DNA of 64,000 nucleotides. Source: JAANXG01 sp963731035. GTDB lineage: Bacteria > Pseudomonadota > Gammaproteobacteria > Arenicellales > JAANXG01. The stretch is from contig CAVSUY010000017.1 of the NCBI GenBank assembly GCA_963731035.1, positions 248,001 to 312,000 of the forward strand, written 5' to 3'. The position numbers and the translations under genes were made by a program. How positions within the stretch are numbered: the first letter of the stretch is position 1; each line of letters starts with the position of its first letter. The notes beneath the pieces are model-generated. The model worked only from the letters and a program-made list of their open reading frames with translations, was not told where the DNA came from and ran no database searches. This document shows positions 1 to 12,864 of the stretch, piece by piece.

Positions 1-998
1 GCACAGGCCTCGACCCAGTCCGGTGACAGCCCCAGCGTCTCAGTGGTAGCGACAGGACAGGCGATGAGCTCCGCGAGCCGGTTCATGAGCACGGTGTTCC
101 AGGCTCCGCCCCCGCATATGTACATCTCGTGCCGGCCGGACGAATGAAGGTCTTGGACCCCTCGGGCGATACTCCGGGCCGTGACCTCGAGAAGCCCGGC
201 CTGAATGTCCACGGGTTGTTCCTTGTTCCAGGCCGGATAACGGCTTTTCATCCAGTCAAGATGGAAGTATTCGCGGCCGGTGCTCTTGGGAGCCGGCAGG
301 TCGAAGTAGGGGTCCGACAGGAGCGCTTCGACGAATTTTGTGGGGGCCTGGCCCCCGGCAGCCCAGCGGCCATCCTCGTCGTACGGGTGTCCCGCGCACA
401 CCCGACACCACTGGTCCATCAAAGTGTTGCCGGGTCCGGTGTCGAACCCCAGCACCGCTGCAGCCGGGTCCGCCGGCAGGCTGGTAACGTTCGCGATGCC
501 ACCGATATTGACGATCATTCGGTTGGCCGCGCTGTCCCGGAACATCGCGTTGTGGAACGCCGGAGCCAACGGCGCGCCTTGGCCTCCGGCCCTCAAGTCG
601 TTGGATCGGAAGTCGCCGACGGTGGTGATGCCGGTGAGCTCAGCGATGGACCGGGGGTCGCCGATCTGTATCGTCACCGGCGGCTTGTCGCCGGGCCCGT
701 GATAAATCGTCTGGCCATGGCTGCCGATCGCCGTGACCTGTTCCCCGCGACCCGTCTTGTGGCTCAGGTCCTTTGCCAGCCGAGCAAAATCGGCGGCCAG
801 AGCGCGGTCCAGGCGTTCTATCTGCGCTTTGTTCACATCCGGAAACAGGTGGACCACCGACTCAATGGCTTCCTTGATCTCCGGGGTGAACGGTCTCGTG
901 AGGGTCGCCAGCAGCCGGAACCTGCCATCGTCGAGATCCACCAGCGCGCCATCCATACCGTCGGCGCTGGTGCCTGACATCAGTCCGATGTAAAGCAT
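1..998 (-). CDS. anmK: Anhydro-N-acetylmuramic acid kinase, C-terminus cut by window edge
   Basis: Cytoplasmic kinase of peptidoglycan recycling. It opens and phosphorylates 1,6-anhydro-MurNAc to MurNAc-6-phosphate using ATP. I translated the minus strand: the protein begins MLYIGLMSGTSADGMDG, which is the diagnostic AnmK start (the MSGTS-DG phosphate-binding motif), and it ends at the window edge with a typical C-terminal segment (TLGLSPDWVEAC). About 332 codons are present; the family is usually about 360-390 residues, so only the last few dozen are missing. The ATG at 998 lies one base after the stop of the M23 peptidase, so the two genes are probably co-transcribed. The recycling and cell-wall hydrolase functions fit together. 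Confidence 0.93.
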   Translation of the reverse strand, partial: MLYIGLMSGTSADGMDGALVDLDDGRFRLLATLTRPFTPEIKEAIESVVHLFPDVNKAQIERLDRALAADFARLAKDLSHKTGRGEQVTAIGSHGQTIYHGPGDKPPVTIQIGDPRSIAELTGITTVGDFRSNDLRAGGQGAPLAPAFHNAMFRDSAANRMIVNIGGIANVTSLPADPAAAVLGFDTGPGNTLMDQWCRVCAGHPYDEDGRWAAGGQAPTKFVEALLSDPYFDLPAPKSTGREYFHLDWMKSRYPAWNKEQPVDIQAGLLEVTARSIARGVQDLHSSGRHEMYICGGGAWNTVLMNRLAELIACPVATTETLGLSPDWVEAC

Positions 999-999
999 G

Positions 1000-2406
1000 T
1001 CAGCGGCTGGCGAGCTGGTCGGGATCCCTTTCGGTGATCCGGCTGATTCGCTCGCGTGCCATCGCCAGGAAGGCGGCACGGTCACGCTCAGCGACAGGAG
1101 GCGCCTTGGGCGCGTCGTAGGTCAGAGGATTGCGGTGGACGCCATTGACGCGGAATTCATAGTGAAGGTGCGGTCCCGTCGCGAGGCCGGTACTGCCGAC
1201 GTAGCCGATCGCCTCGCCCTGGGAAACCTTCGCTCCTTTCTTCAGACCTTTTCTGTAGCCGGACAGGTGGCCATAGAGCGTGCTGTAACGGCCGCCGTGG
1301 GCCAGGACGATGGTTTTGCCGTATCCGCCATTACGGCCGATTGTCTCCACCCGTCCGTCGGCGGTGGCCAGCACCGGCGTCCCGGTGGGTGCCCCGTAGT
1401 CTACCCCCCGGTGTGCGCGCCACTTGCCAAGGATCGGGTGATACCGCCGCTTCGAGAAGCCGGACGTTATGCGACTCACCTTCATGGGCGTGCGCAGAAA
1501 CGTACCGCGCACGTTGTTGCCCTCGAGGTCGTAGTACTCCTTTCGGCCGGCGTCGTCGACATAGCGGACGGCCTGATAGACGGTTCCGTTGTTGAAGAAT
1601 TCCGCGGCGACGATGTCACCGGCCCCGACTGGCTTGCCGTTGGCGGACTTCTCCTCGTACAGAACCGAAAACCGATCGCCGGACCGGATATCCAGAGCGA
1701 AATCGATGTCCCATCCGAAAATCGACACCAGTTGCATGATCAAACGATCGCTCAGGCCCGCCCGGGAGGCCGAGAGGAACAGCGATGAGCCGATTGTCTG
1801 GCTGACGGTGTGTTCCTGCGTTTGGGTCGGTATTTTGCGTTTGTCTACGGAAAAATCGTCCGGATCCTGGAATCTGACCAGGATTTCCTCCAGTGCGTTC
1901 AGCTCGTAGCGTACTTGAGCCAGCGAGCCGCGATCGTCGAACCCGAAACGGATCCGGTGGTCGGGAAGCAACTTCTTCAAGGAAGCGCCCGCATCGCGCT
2001 TGACAATGGCTCCGGCCAGACCAATGCCCAGGGAGAACTGCTTGAATATCCCGCCCAGGGTGTCGCCTCGACGGACTCTATAGGATTTCCACTCGAGCTC
2101 TGGTGTCGTCTCGAGACTCTCGACATCGGAGGGCGATGCGCTGTCTTCGACGTCGGAAGCTTCGATTGTCTTGGAAACCCGCTGCTCGGGTTGCGTATAC
2201 TTGGCCCGATGTGCGCCGTGATCCGGAAGGGACTGCCAGGAATGGTCACGGTGCCCGCCCGGGTCCTCGATTCCGCCCTCATCAGTCCGCATGGCTATCA
2301 GTCCCGCCCACGCTCCAATGGTGATGGCGACGACGACCAAAGCAGCGACGGCGCGTTTCGGGATAGGGCGACGCGACGGGGCCGCCGCGTGCCTGGAGTC
2401 CAGCAT
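1000..2406 (-). CDS. mepM: M23 murein endopeptidase with LysM/OapA-like domain (MepM-like)
   Basis: Membrane-anchored zinc endopeptidase that cuts peptide cross-links in peptidoglycan to allow wall growth. From the ATG at 2406 (468 residues) there is one N-terminal membrane segment at about residues 18-39, a LysM/OapA-like region (YRVRRGDTLGGIF) near 109-121, and a C-terminal M23 domain with the zinc ligands HRGVD (about 332-336) and HLH (about 413-415). Both catalytic motifs are intact. An in-frame TTG at 2460 would add 18 residues; I prefer the ATG. A good promoter lies upstream at 2490-2518. The order anmK, M23 peptidase, divergent tyrS matches what I recall of Pseudomonas. Confidence 0.9.
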   Translation of the reverse strand: MLDSRHAAAPSRRPIPKRAVAALVVVAITIGAWAGLIAMRTDEGGIEDPGGHRDHSWQSLPDHGAHRAKYTQPEQRVSKTIEASDVEDSASPSDVESLETTPELEWKSYRVRRGDTLGGIFKQFSLGIGLAGAIVKRDAGASLKKLLPDHRIRFGFDDRGSLAQVRYELNALEEILVRFQDPDDFSVDKRKIPTQTQEHTVSQTIGSSLFLSASRAGLSDRLIMQLVSIFGWDIDFALDIRSGDRFSVLYEEKSANGKPVGAGDIVAAEFFNNGTVYQAVRYVDDAGRKEYYDLEGNNVRGTFLRTPMKVSRITSGFSKRRYHPILGKWRAHRGVDYGAPTGTPVLATADGRVETIGRNGGYGKTIVLAHGGRYSTLYGHLSGYRKGLKKGAKVSQGEAIGYVGSTGLATGPHLHYEFRVNGVHRNPLTYDAPKAPPVAERDRAAFLAMARERISRITERDPDQLASR

Positions 2407-2489
2407 GTATTTCAGGTCGCGGGGAAAGATGGTCGGGGATTGAGAGGAGGGAGGGCTCAACCTAATCCGGTGCTTTAAGTTGGTAGCAT

Positions 2490-2518
2490 AATGTAGTGAC
2501 TTTCATAGGTTTCGTCAA
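2490..2518 (-). promoter_or_regulatory. Sigma70-type promoter of the M23 peptidase-anmK unit
   Basis: On the minus strand, TTGACG (2518-2513) and TACATT (2495-2490) are separated by exactly 17 bases. The -10 lies 84 bases before the ATG. It is back to back with the tyrS promoter; the two -35 boxes are only two bases apart. Confidence 0.55.
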
Positions 2519-2520
2519 AG

Positions 2521-2549
2521 TTGACATCCTGCAACGCATACCTTATCCC
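2521..2549 (+). promoter_or_regulatory. Probable promoter of tyrS
   Basis: A perfect -35 box TTGACA (2521-2526) is followed after 17 bases by TATCCC (2544-2549), a weak -10. It points at tyrS, whose ATG is at 2590. The strong -35 and the position between divergent genes support it; the poor -10 lowers confidence. Confidence 0.45.
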
Positions 2550-2589
2550 GGTAGGGCTACCGTGGAACCGGGTAATTTGAAGAACTATC

Positions 2590-3789
2590 ATGAAAGAAAC
2601 TGACGCTTTGGCTGAGATTCAGCGGGGAGCCCACGAGATTCTGCCTTTGGAGGATCTTGCGGACCGTTTCAGGACCGGCAAACGGCTGGTGGTCAAGACC
2701 GGGTTCGATCCCACCGCGCCGGATCTGCATCTCGGGCACACCGTGTTGATCAACAAGATGCGCCAATTCCAGGAACTCGGCCACGACGTGGTGTTCCTGA
2801 TCGGCGATTTCACGGGGATGATCGGCGACCCGTCCGGCAAGAATGCGACCCGGCCCCCCTTGAGCGAGGAACAGATACGGGAGAATGCCGGGACCTACGA
2901 AGAGCAGGTGTTCAAGATTCTCGATCCGAAGCTGACCCGCATCGAGTTCAATTCCAGGTGGATGCGCGAGTTGGGTGCAGCCGGAATGATCAGGCTCGCC
3001 GCCCAACACACCGTGGCGCGCATGCTGGAGCGGGATGACTTTCACAAGCGATACACCGAAGGCAAGTCGATAGTGATCCACGAGTTCCTCTATCCCCTGG
3101 TCCAGGGCTACGACTCCGTGGCGCTCAAGGCGGATGTCGAGCTCGGCGGCACTGATCAGAAGTTCAACCTCCTGGTGGGACGCCACCTGCAGCAGGTCTA
3201 CGGCCAGAAGCCACAGATCGTGCTGACCATGCCGCTACTGGAAGGTCTGGACGGTGTCAACAAGATGTCGAAGTCCCTGGACAACTACGTGGGGGTGACC
3301 GAGCCCGCGCGGATCATGTTCGGTAAGGTCATGAGCATCTCGGACGACTTGATGTGGCGTTGGTATGATCTGCTGTCCCTCAAGTCCGACGCCGAGATCA
3401 GAAAACACAAACGCGCGGCGGAAAGTGGCGATGAAAATCCGCGCGACATCAAATGGGACCTGGCCGGTGAGATCGTCGAGCGATTCCACGGGCGTGGCGG
3501 GCTGGAGACCGCCCAGAAGGACTTTATCGCTCGCTTCCGCAGGCACGAACTCCCCGACGAGATTCCGGAGATCACGCTTGAGGCTCCCGATGGGTCGCTG
3601 CCGCTCGCCAACGTCCTCAAGCTGGCGGCGCTAACCGGCAGCACCTCGGACGCCCATCGCATGGTGAAGCAAGGGGCGGTCAAGTTGGACGGGGAAAGGG
3701 TCGAGGACAGCCGGCGGGAGATAACGGTGGGTAGCCGTCACGTCTACCAGGTCGGCAAGCGCAGGATCGCCAGGATCACTATTCGATGA
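2590..3789 (+). CDS. tyrS: Tyrosyl-tRNA synthetase
   Basis: Charges tRNA-Tyr with tyrosine in the cytoplasm. At 399 residues it is the shorter bacterial type (TyrZ-like) rather than the roughly 424-residue E. coli TyrS. The class I signature HLGH is at residues 47-50, the KMSKS loop (GVNKMSKSLDNY) is in the middle of the protein, and a C-terminal S4 RNA-binding domain occupies roughly the last 65 residues. The ATG at 2590 is the only sensible start and is served by a promoter at 2521-2549. The gene is oriented away from the M23 peptidase. No oddities are visible. Confidence 0.97.
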   Translation: MKETDALAEIQRGAHEILPLEDLADRFRTGKRLVVKTGFDPTAPDLHLGHTVLINKMRQFQELGHDVVFLIGDFTGMIGDPSGKNATRPPLSEEQIRENAGTYEEQVFKILDPKLTRIEFNSRWMRELGAAGMIRLAAQHTVARMLERDDFHKRYTEGKSIVIHEFLYPLVQGYDSVALKADVELGGTDQKFNLLVGRHLQQVYGQKPQIVLTMPLLEGLDGVNKMSKSLDNYVGVTEPARIMFGKVMSISDDLMWRWYDLLSLKSDAEIRKHKRAAESGDENPRDIKWDLAGEIVERFHGRGGLETAQKDFIARFRRHELPDEIPEITLEAPDGSLPLANVLKLAALTGSTSDAHRMVKQGAVKLDGERVEDSRREITVGSRHVYQVGKRRIARITIR

Positions 3790-3867
3790 GCGACCGGTGA
3801 AGACGTCCGGTGTACCGCAACGGCGCCACGGCGGGACGCGGATGACGCGTTGGCCCCGCGGGTGTGC

Positions 3868-4785
3868 ATGACGGAGTCCGATGCGACGGCTCGCCACTCG
3901 CCGCCGTCGCCCTTGGCCGTGGGCGCGGCGGGGTCGATCGCCTTGCTGCTGTGGAGTGGTACTGCCGTCGCCAACAAGATTGCCGTGGCCAGCATGGATC
4001 CTCTCACCGCCGGCGTGCTGCGGTCCATGCTCGCCGGATTTGTCGCCATCGCCATAGCCGTCGCCGGACGCCTGCCGTTGCCGGCGGGACCTCGCAACAA
4101 GGCGTTGCTGGTGGTGGTCGGCACCGGCTGCTTCGCCGTCTGGCCGATGCTGCTGTCGCTCGGGCTCGGCCATACGACGGCGAACCACGGCGCGTTGATT
4201 ATGGCGCTGATTCCCGTGTTCACCGGACTGATCGCGGCCGTGTTCGACCGCCGCGTACCGCGCTTCGGGTGGTACGCCGGGGCGGGACTGGCCCTTGCCG
4301 GTACCGTGGTCCTCGTTACCAGCCGTGCCGGCCCCCTGACTACCGCCGGTGCGAGCCCGGCAGGTGACTTGATCGTGATGGCGGGGGTGGGTGTGTGCGC
4401 GCTCGGCTACGTAGCAGGGGGGCGGCTGACACCATTGATCGGTACCCGGGCGACGACTTTCTGGGGACTGGCCTGCGCTTCGGTCATTCTGATACCCGTG
4501 TTCATCCTGTTGGCGCCCCGCACCGACTGGGGCGCGGTATCGGCGGCCGGTTGGGTCGGCGTCGCCTACCTGACGCTGATGTCCTCTCTACTGGGCTACG
4601 CTCTCTGGTTTTGGGCCCTCGGCCACGGCGGCATCTCCCGCATTGGGTCGTGGCAGTTCGGTCAGCCGGTGATGACGCTTATCCTTGCGGCGCTTGTTCT
4701 GGGTGAGGCGCTGACGCTGCCGCTGGCGCTCGCCGGCGCCGTCATTCTGGCCGGCACCTGGCTGGCCCAACGGAAGGCCGGATGA
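3868..4785 (+). CDS. EamA/DMT-family membrane transporter
   Basis: Predicted inner-membrane exporter or permease of the drug/metabolite transporter superfamily, about 305 residues with ten hydrophobic segments arranged as two EamA repeats. The second repeat ends with a typical GEALTLPLALAGAVILAGTWLAQ helix. The substrate cannot be deduced; relatives export amino acids, purines or metabolites. I start at the ATG at 3868 (MTESD); the TTG at 3850 would add six residues. It follows tyrS by 78 bases on the same strand and may be read from the same promoter, with no functional link apparent. Confidence 0.85.
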   Translation: MTESDATARHSPPSPLAVGAAGSIALLLWSGTAVANKIAVASMDPLTAGVLRSMLAGFVAIAIAVAGRLPLPAGPRNKALLVVVGTGCFAVWPMLLSLGLGHTTANHGALIMALIPVFTGLIAAVFDRRVPRFGWYAGAGLALAGTVVLVTSRAGPLTTAGASPAGDLIVMAGVGVCALGYVAGGRLTPLIGTRATTFWGLACASVILIPVFILLAPRTDWGAVSAAGWVGVAYLTLMSSLLGYALWFWALGHGGISRIGSWQFGQPVMTLILAALVLGEALTLPLALAGAVILAGTWLAQRKAG

Positions 4786-4895
4786 TACCGGGCGGGCGCT
4801 TTCGATAGATCTTCAATATCCATCCGGGTCGGAAACCGGCCCGGCACAACACACCTCGGGCTTCGGGCCCGAACCACACAACGGAGACCCTCGCA

Positions 4896-5285
4896 ATGAC
4901 CGACGATCTGTTTGAACGGGGACTTAAGATTCGCAAGCAGGTGCTCGGAGCCGAGCACGTGGAAAAGAGTCTGGCCAACGCCGATGAGTTCACGCAACCC
5001 ATGCAGGACCTCGTGACGCGTTACTGCTGGGGCGAGGTCTGGAATCGGCCGGGACTGGACAAGCAGCAGCGCAGCATGATCAACCTGGCCATGATCAGCG
5101 CCCTCAACCGGCCGCACGAGCTTCGCCTCCACGTGCGCGGCGCGCTCAACAATGGCTTGTCCCGGGAAACCATTCGGGAGATCCTGCTGCAGGTGGCGAT
5201 CTACTGCGGTGTGCCCGCCGCCATAGATTCCTTTCGGACCGCCCGCGAGGTGTTTGACGAGATCGATGGTAAGAGTGGCGACTAG
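4896..5285 (+). CDS. Carboxymuconolactone decarboxylase (PcaC)-family protein
   Basis: 129 residues, the size of a single CMD domain. It closely resembles PcaC, the gamma-carboxymuconolactone decarboxylase of the protocatechuate branch: WGEVWNRPGLDKQQRSMINL, then NRPHELRLHVRGALNNG, then a C-terminal EILLQVAIYCGVPAA helix. No other beta-ketoadipate pathway genes (pcaB, pcaD, pcaI/J) are next to it, so the exact substrate is uncertain. It lacks the CxxC of AhpD-type peroxidase members in the usual place, which favours the decarboxylase-like branch. GGAG lies a short distance before the ATG. Confidence 0.85.
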   Translation: MTDDLFERGLKIRKQVLGAEHVEKSLANADEFTQPMQDLVTRYCWGEVWNRPGLDKQQRSMINLAMISALNRPHELRLHVRGALNNGLSRETIREILLQVAIYCGVPAAIDSFRTAREVFDEIDGKSGD

Positions 5286-5338
5286 CGGATCCCGTAGGGA
5301 TGATGGCCCCGCGGGCACCTGTCCGAGGGCCTCAAGGA

Positions 5339-5423
5339 GTCGCGGCCGAAGCCGCTTCTACGATCCCGCGTTCAGCACCGCGGTGAGCCATGGATTGTGG
5401 GAGCGGCTTCGACCTCCATGGAT
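5339..5423. repeat. REP-like inverted pair, locus 1
   Basis: Two copies of a GC-rich short repeat in opposite orientation: about 5339-5368 (CGCGGCCGAAGCCGCTTCTA core) and about 5393-5418 (TTGTGGGAGCGGCTTCGA core). The same core recurs near 19.3, 47.2 and 60.1 kb. The repeat fills much of the 303-base gap between the CMD protein and frmA; I see nothing else there. Confidence 0.6.
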
Positions 5424-5588
5424 GGAGGAAGTGCGGTAGATTGTCGGGAGCAATCGCTGTGAGCCGCGATTCCTGCGCAATTCGGGCCTGCCATCACCGT
5501 GGAGAATGGGAACTTCCCTGCGGTAGACTCGGGCCATTCATTCATTGAGTCCTGAATCAACCAACAAGAAATCCGGAGGAGCATATCC

Positions 5589-6698
5589 GTGAAAACGAAA
5601 GCCGCTGTCGCCCACCAGGCAGGTCAGCCCCTGACCATCGAAACCCTCACCCTCGACGGACCCGGCAAGGGTGAGGTGCTGGTGGAGATAAAGGCCACCG
5701 GCATCTGCCACACGGATGAGTTCACCCTGTCTGGGGCCGACCCCGAGGGCATCTTCCCGGCTGTTCTGGGCCACGAGGGGGCGGGTGTGGTAGTCGATAC
5801 CGGCCCCGGAGTCACCAGCGTGTCCAAGGGCGACCATGTCATTCCGCTCTACACGCCCGAATGCCGTCAGTGCGAATACTGCACCAGCGGCAAGACCAAT
5901 CTGTGTCAGGCGATTCGAGCGACGCAGGGGAAGGGCTTGATGCCCGACGGCACCAGTCGTTTCAGCCTGGGCAAGGAGACAATCTATCACTACATGGGGA
6001 CGTCGACCTTCGCCAACCACACGGTCCTGCCGGAGATAGCCGTGGCCAAGGTCCGGGAGGACGCGCCCTTCGACAAGATCTGCTATATCGGCTGCGGCGT
6101 CACCACGGGGATCGGCGCGGTGGTCAATACGGCGAAGGTGGAGCCGGGTGCTAATTGCGTGGTGTTCGGACTCGGGGGCATCGGGCTGAACGTGGTACAG
6201 GGGCTGCGCATGGTGGGGGCTGACAAGATCGTCGGCGTCGACGTCAATCCCCGGCGGCGCGAGCTTGCCGAGGCTTTTGGCATGACCCATTTCGTCAACC
6301 CGACCGAGGTCCAGGGCGACCTGGTGCCGTACCTGGTAGATCTCACGTCCGGGGGCGCCGACTACAGCTTCGAGTGTATCGGCAAGGTGGATGTCATGCG
6401 CCAGGCCCTGGAGTGCTGCCACAAGGGCTGGGGCGAGTCGATCATTATCGGGGTGGCCGGCGCCGGGGAGGAAATTTCCACCCGCCCGTTCCAACTGGTG
6501 ACGGGGCGTGTCTGGCGCGGCAGCGCGTTTGGCGGGGCCAAGGGGCGCACCGACGTGCCGAGGATCGTGGATTGGTATATGGACGGCAAGATCCAGATCG
6601 ACCCTATGATTACCCATACGATGCCGCTCGAGGATATCAACAAAGCGTTCGACCTGATGCACGCCGGGGAGTCCATTCGAAGCGTCGTGACTTTCTAG
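5589..6698 (+). CDS. frmA: S-(hydroxymethyl)glutathione dehydrogenase (class III alcohol dehydrogenase)
   Basis: Oxidises S-hydroxymethylglutathione, the formaldehyde-glutathione adduct, to S-formylglutathione with NAD; also reduces S-nitrosoglutathione. The 369-residue zinc enzyme has the catalytic zinc ligands C40-H41 (GICHTD) and H62-E63 (GHEGAG), the structural zinc cysteines C92, C95, C98 and C106, and a Rossmann glycine motif (FGLGGIGLNVVQG). The start is GTG at 5589 behind a strong AGGAG. The usual partner S-formylglutathione hydrolase (fghA/frmB) is not adjacent and not in the window. A more distant paralogue is encoded at 31833-32915. Confidence 0.95.
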   Translation: MKTKAAVAHQAGQPLTIETLTLDGPGKGEVLVEIKATGICHTDEFTLSGADPEGIFPAVLGHEGAGVVVDTGPGVTSVSKGDHVIPLYTPECRQCEYCTSGKTNLCQAIRATQGKGLMPDGTSRFSLGKETIYHYMGTSTFANHTVLPEIAVAKVREDAPFDKICYIGCGVTTGIGAVVNTAKVEPGANCVVFGLGGIGLNVVQGLRMVGADKIVGVDVNPRRRELAEAFGMTHFVNPTEVQGDLVPYLVDLTSGGADYSFECIGKVDVMRQALECCHKGWGESIIIGVAGAGEEISTRPFQLVTGRVWRGSAFGGAKGRTDVPRIVDWYMDGKIQIDPMITHTMPLEDINKAFDLMHAGESIRSVVTF

Positions 6699-6983
6699 CC
6701 GACATGCGGGCCAGCCGGGGCTTGGCCGCCGGCGCGGCGCAGACCGCGGCCGAGCGGCCGGGGGCACGTACCTCCTTTCGAACTGAGGACGGCGGACGAG
6801 GGGCTGGACGATGCGGACAAAGGCTGGAAACTGCCCCTTGCGCCAGCCGGCCGCATACCCGGCCGGGTCCGCGACGCGGGACGAAAGGTCGACAGGTCGA
6901 GGCGAAAGGAGTTAACATGGTCCTTCCTTTCGAGGGGTTCGAGAGAGTTCTCGAATATCTGCTCCTCAGGCAAGTTTTCCGGG

Positions 6984-6989
6984 TATAAT
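6984..6989 (+). promoter_or_regulatory. Possible upstream -10 element before the rrn operon
   Basis: A perfect TATAAT (6984-6989), but no convincing -35 at 16-18 bases upstream. It could be a second, weaker rrn promoter. Confidence 0.3.
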
Positions 6990-7010
6990 GAGAAAGTTCG
7001 CCCCGCCGTA

Positions 7011-7038
7011 TTGACGACGGGTTGCGGGTGCGTATAAT
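7011..7038 (+). promoter_or_regulatory. rrn operon promoter
   Basis: TTGACG (7011-7016), 16 bases, then TATAAT (7033-7038), with a GC-rich discriminator (GCGCGC) just after. This is the classic shape of a growth-rate and ppGpp regulated rRNA promoter. Transcription would begin near 7046. Confidence 0.8.
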
Positions 7039-7051
7039 GCGCGCTCGCTCG

Positions 7052-7085
7052 ACGCCCCTTACGGGGCGTTTTCGCTCTTTTAAAA
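7052..7085 (+). promoter_or_regulatory. rRNA leader hairpin plus boxA antitermination site
   Basis: ACGCCCC (7052-7058), loop TTAC and GGGGCGT (7063-7069) form a 7-bp stem followed by a T run, which looks like an intrinsic terminator. Directly after it, GCTCTTTTAAAA (7074-7085) resembles the boxA consensus TGCTCTTTAACA, the loading site for Nus factors in rrn antitermination. Confidence 0.55.
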
Positions 7086-7094
7086 GCAGAAAAT

Positions 7095-7119
7095 CCAAGC
7101 AATTTGTGTGGGCGCTTCG
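7095..7119 (+). other. Left arm of the 16S rRNA processing stem
   Basis: The 25 bases at 7095-7119 (starting CCAAGCAATTTGTG) are complementary with few mismatches to 8797-8821, the other side of the 16S gene. Such a stem is the normal RNase III cleavage site for pre-16S. Confidence 0.7.
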
Positions 7120-7237
7120 GTCGATTCCAGGTTTCCAACAGATCCTGCCCTGATCGCCTCCGGTGGCTTTGCCGCCGGTGGTAATGGGCAAACCCAGTTC
7201 GTCCTTGCTGGCGCAAGCCGGCGGGGGCACGCAGTTT

Positions 7238-8773
<1,536 letters not shown>

Positions 8774-8796
8774 AAAGACCTAAGAAACCTTTCGGT

Positions 8797-8821
8797 CGAA
8801 GTGCCCTCACAAGTTGCTTGG
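8797..8821 (+). other. Right arm of the 16S rRNA processing stem
   Basis: Pairs with 7095-7119 across the 16S gene (CGAAGTGCCCTCACAAGTTG core). Expected RNase III target for release of pre-16S. Confidence 0.7.
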
Positions 8822-8931
8822 TTTTTCGGATTCCGGACAAGGGGATAGACTCTCTTGTCCTTTATTCGAATAGACTACTGGGGCGGGCCCGGTATTACTG
8901 ATCGGAAACACCCGCATTAACCAGAGCTTTT

Positions 8932-9008
<77 letters not shown>

Positions 9009-9017
9009 GATCTTGAC

Positions 9018-9093
9018 GGGGCTGTAGCTCAGTTGGGAGAGCGACGGCTTTGCAAGCCGTAGGTCACCGGTTCGATCCCGGTCAGCTCCACCA
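9018..9093 (+). tRNA. tRNA-Ala (TGC)
   Basis: 76 bases including the encoded CCA. The acceptor GGGGCTG pairs with CAGCTCC (one G-T), the anticodon TGC is at 9051-9053 in the loop TTTGCAA, and the T loop is GTTCGATCC. It is the usual partner of tRNA-Ile in the 16S-23S spacer. Confidence 0.98.
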
Positions 9094-9238
9094 AGTCTGC
9101 GTGTTTTCTGAAGCACAGGCCAACAGCGCACGGAGCGCGATATCTCTTCGGGACTGTAGGTCGAGAAGAAGGCGTCAGAATAGACACGATGTGTTTCGGA
9201 ACCGAGACACATCTTGCTTGTTCTGACGAACAAGAATC

Positions 9239-9256
9239 TGCTCTTTTACAATTTGG
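9239..9256 (+). promoter_or_regulatory. Second boxA, before 23S
   Basis: TGCTCTTTTACA (9239-9250) followed by ATTTGG matches the conserved spacer boxA of gammaproteobacterial rrn operons (TGCTCTTTAACAATTTGG). It supports antitermination into 23S. Confidence 0.7.
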
Positions 9257-9270
9257 TATGTTAAGGCGCG

Positions 9271-9302
9271 AGTACGAGCGCATCATCAGCCGCGCTCGTA
9301 CT
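9271..9302 (+). repeat. Perfect 11-bp inverted repeat in the 16S-23S spacer
   Basis: AGTACGAGCGC (9271-9281) and GCGCTCGTACT (9292-9302) with a 10-base loop. It lies just after boxA and is probably a structured part of the pre-rRNA. Confidence 0.6.
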
Positions 9303-9410
9303 GGGTATGCTAAATCAATCAAGAGTTCTCTCAACTCTTAGTAGAACCAGCCTATATGACGTCGAATCAGTCGGTGGCAGAGTCGTTTCCAATGCCGCTG
9401 GCGCCGGGAT

Positions 9411-9509
9411 TTTTCGCAAATGCAAGGCGCGAGCCGAGCGAGCATGGGAGCGTACATTTAAGTACGTGACCGCGGTGAGCGAGGTTCGCAACACGGCAGT
9501 TGCGGGAAA
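9411..9509. repeat. Palindromic intergenic repeat inside the rrn spacer
   Basis: About 100 bases of imperfect palindrome. The outer arms are TTTTCGCAAATGC and GCAGTTGCGGGAAA, the centre is CGTAC-ATTTAA-GTACG (9451-9466), and the flanks share AGCCGAGCGAGC and GTGAGCGAGG motifs. The pattern resembles dispersed palindromic repeats I have seen in other gammaproteobacterial genomes, but I cannot confirm the family here. It lies between tRNA-Ala and 23S. Confidence 0.55.
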
Positions 9510-9521
9510 GACCAAGCCAGA

Positions 9522-9539
9522 GACTGTTTGAGGTTATAT

Positions 9540-9546
<7 letters not shown>
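9522..9546 (+). other. Left arm of the 23S rRNA processing stem
   Basis: GTTATATGGTCAAG (9533-9546) pairs perfectly with CTTGACCATATAAC (12578-12591), and pairing continues outward with small bulges. Expected RNase III site for pre-23S. Confidence 0.7.
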
Positions 9547-12577
<3,031 letters not shown>

Positions 12578-12584
<7 letters not shown>

Positions 12585-12603
12585 ATATAACACTCAAGCA
12601 GTT
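12578..12603 (+). other. Right arm of the 23S rRNA processing stem
   Basis: CTTGACCATATAAC (12578-12591) plus CTCAAGCAGT pair with 9522-9546 across the 23S gene. Confidence 0.7.
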
Positions 12604-12700
12604 TCGAGAGTGTTGCTGGTAAGAAGCGCATATCTGCGCCTTGACATACCGTATTCGCATGTGGGTCGGGGGCTCATCGCCGATCCCCATGCAAACAGTT

Positions 12701-12817
12701 TGCCTGGCGGCCATAGCAAGCGGGTACCACCTGATACCATTCCGAACTCAGAAGTGAAACCGCTTAGCGCCGATGATAGTGCGGTATTCGCCGTGTGAAA
12801 GTAGGACACTGCCAGGC
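12701..12817 (+). rRNA. rrf: 5S ribosomal RNA
   Basis: About 117 bases, starting TGCCTGGCGGCCATAGCAAG and ending CTGCCAGGC; the two ends pair as helix I. The conserved CCGAACTCAGAAGTGAAAC loop is present. Confidence 0.97.
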
Positions 12818-12830
12818 TATTAATTGACAA

Positions 12831-12864
12831 CCCCGGCCGCGTATGCGGCCGGGGTTTTGTTTTT
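12831..12864 (+). terminator. Intrinsic terminator of the rrn operon
   Basis: Perfect 10-bp stem CCCCGGCCGC (12831-12840) and GCGGCCGGGG (12845-12854) with a GTAT loop, followed by TTTTGTTTTT. It lies 14 bases after 5S. Confidence 0.93.

Noticed and set aside
5538..6767. 409-residue minus-strand frame opposite frmA
   Set aside because: Shadow of a clearly real gene in high-GC sequence; no domain recognisable.
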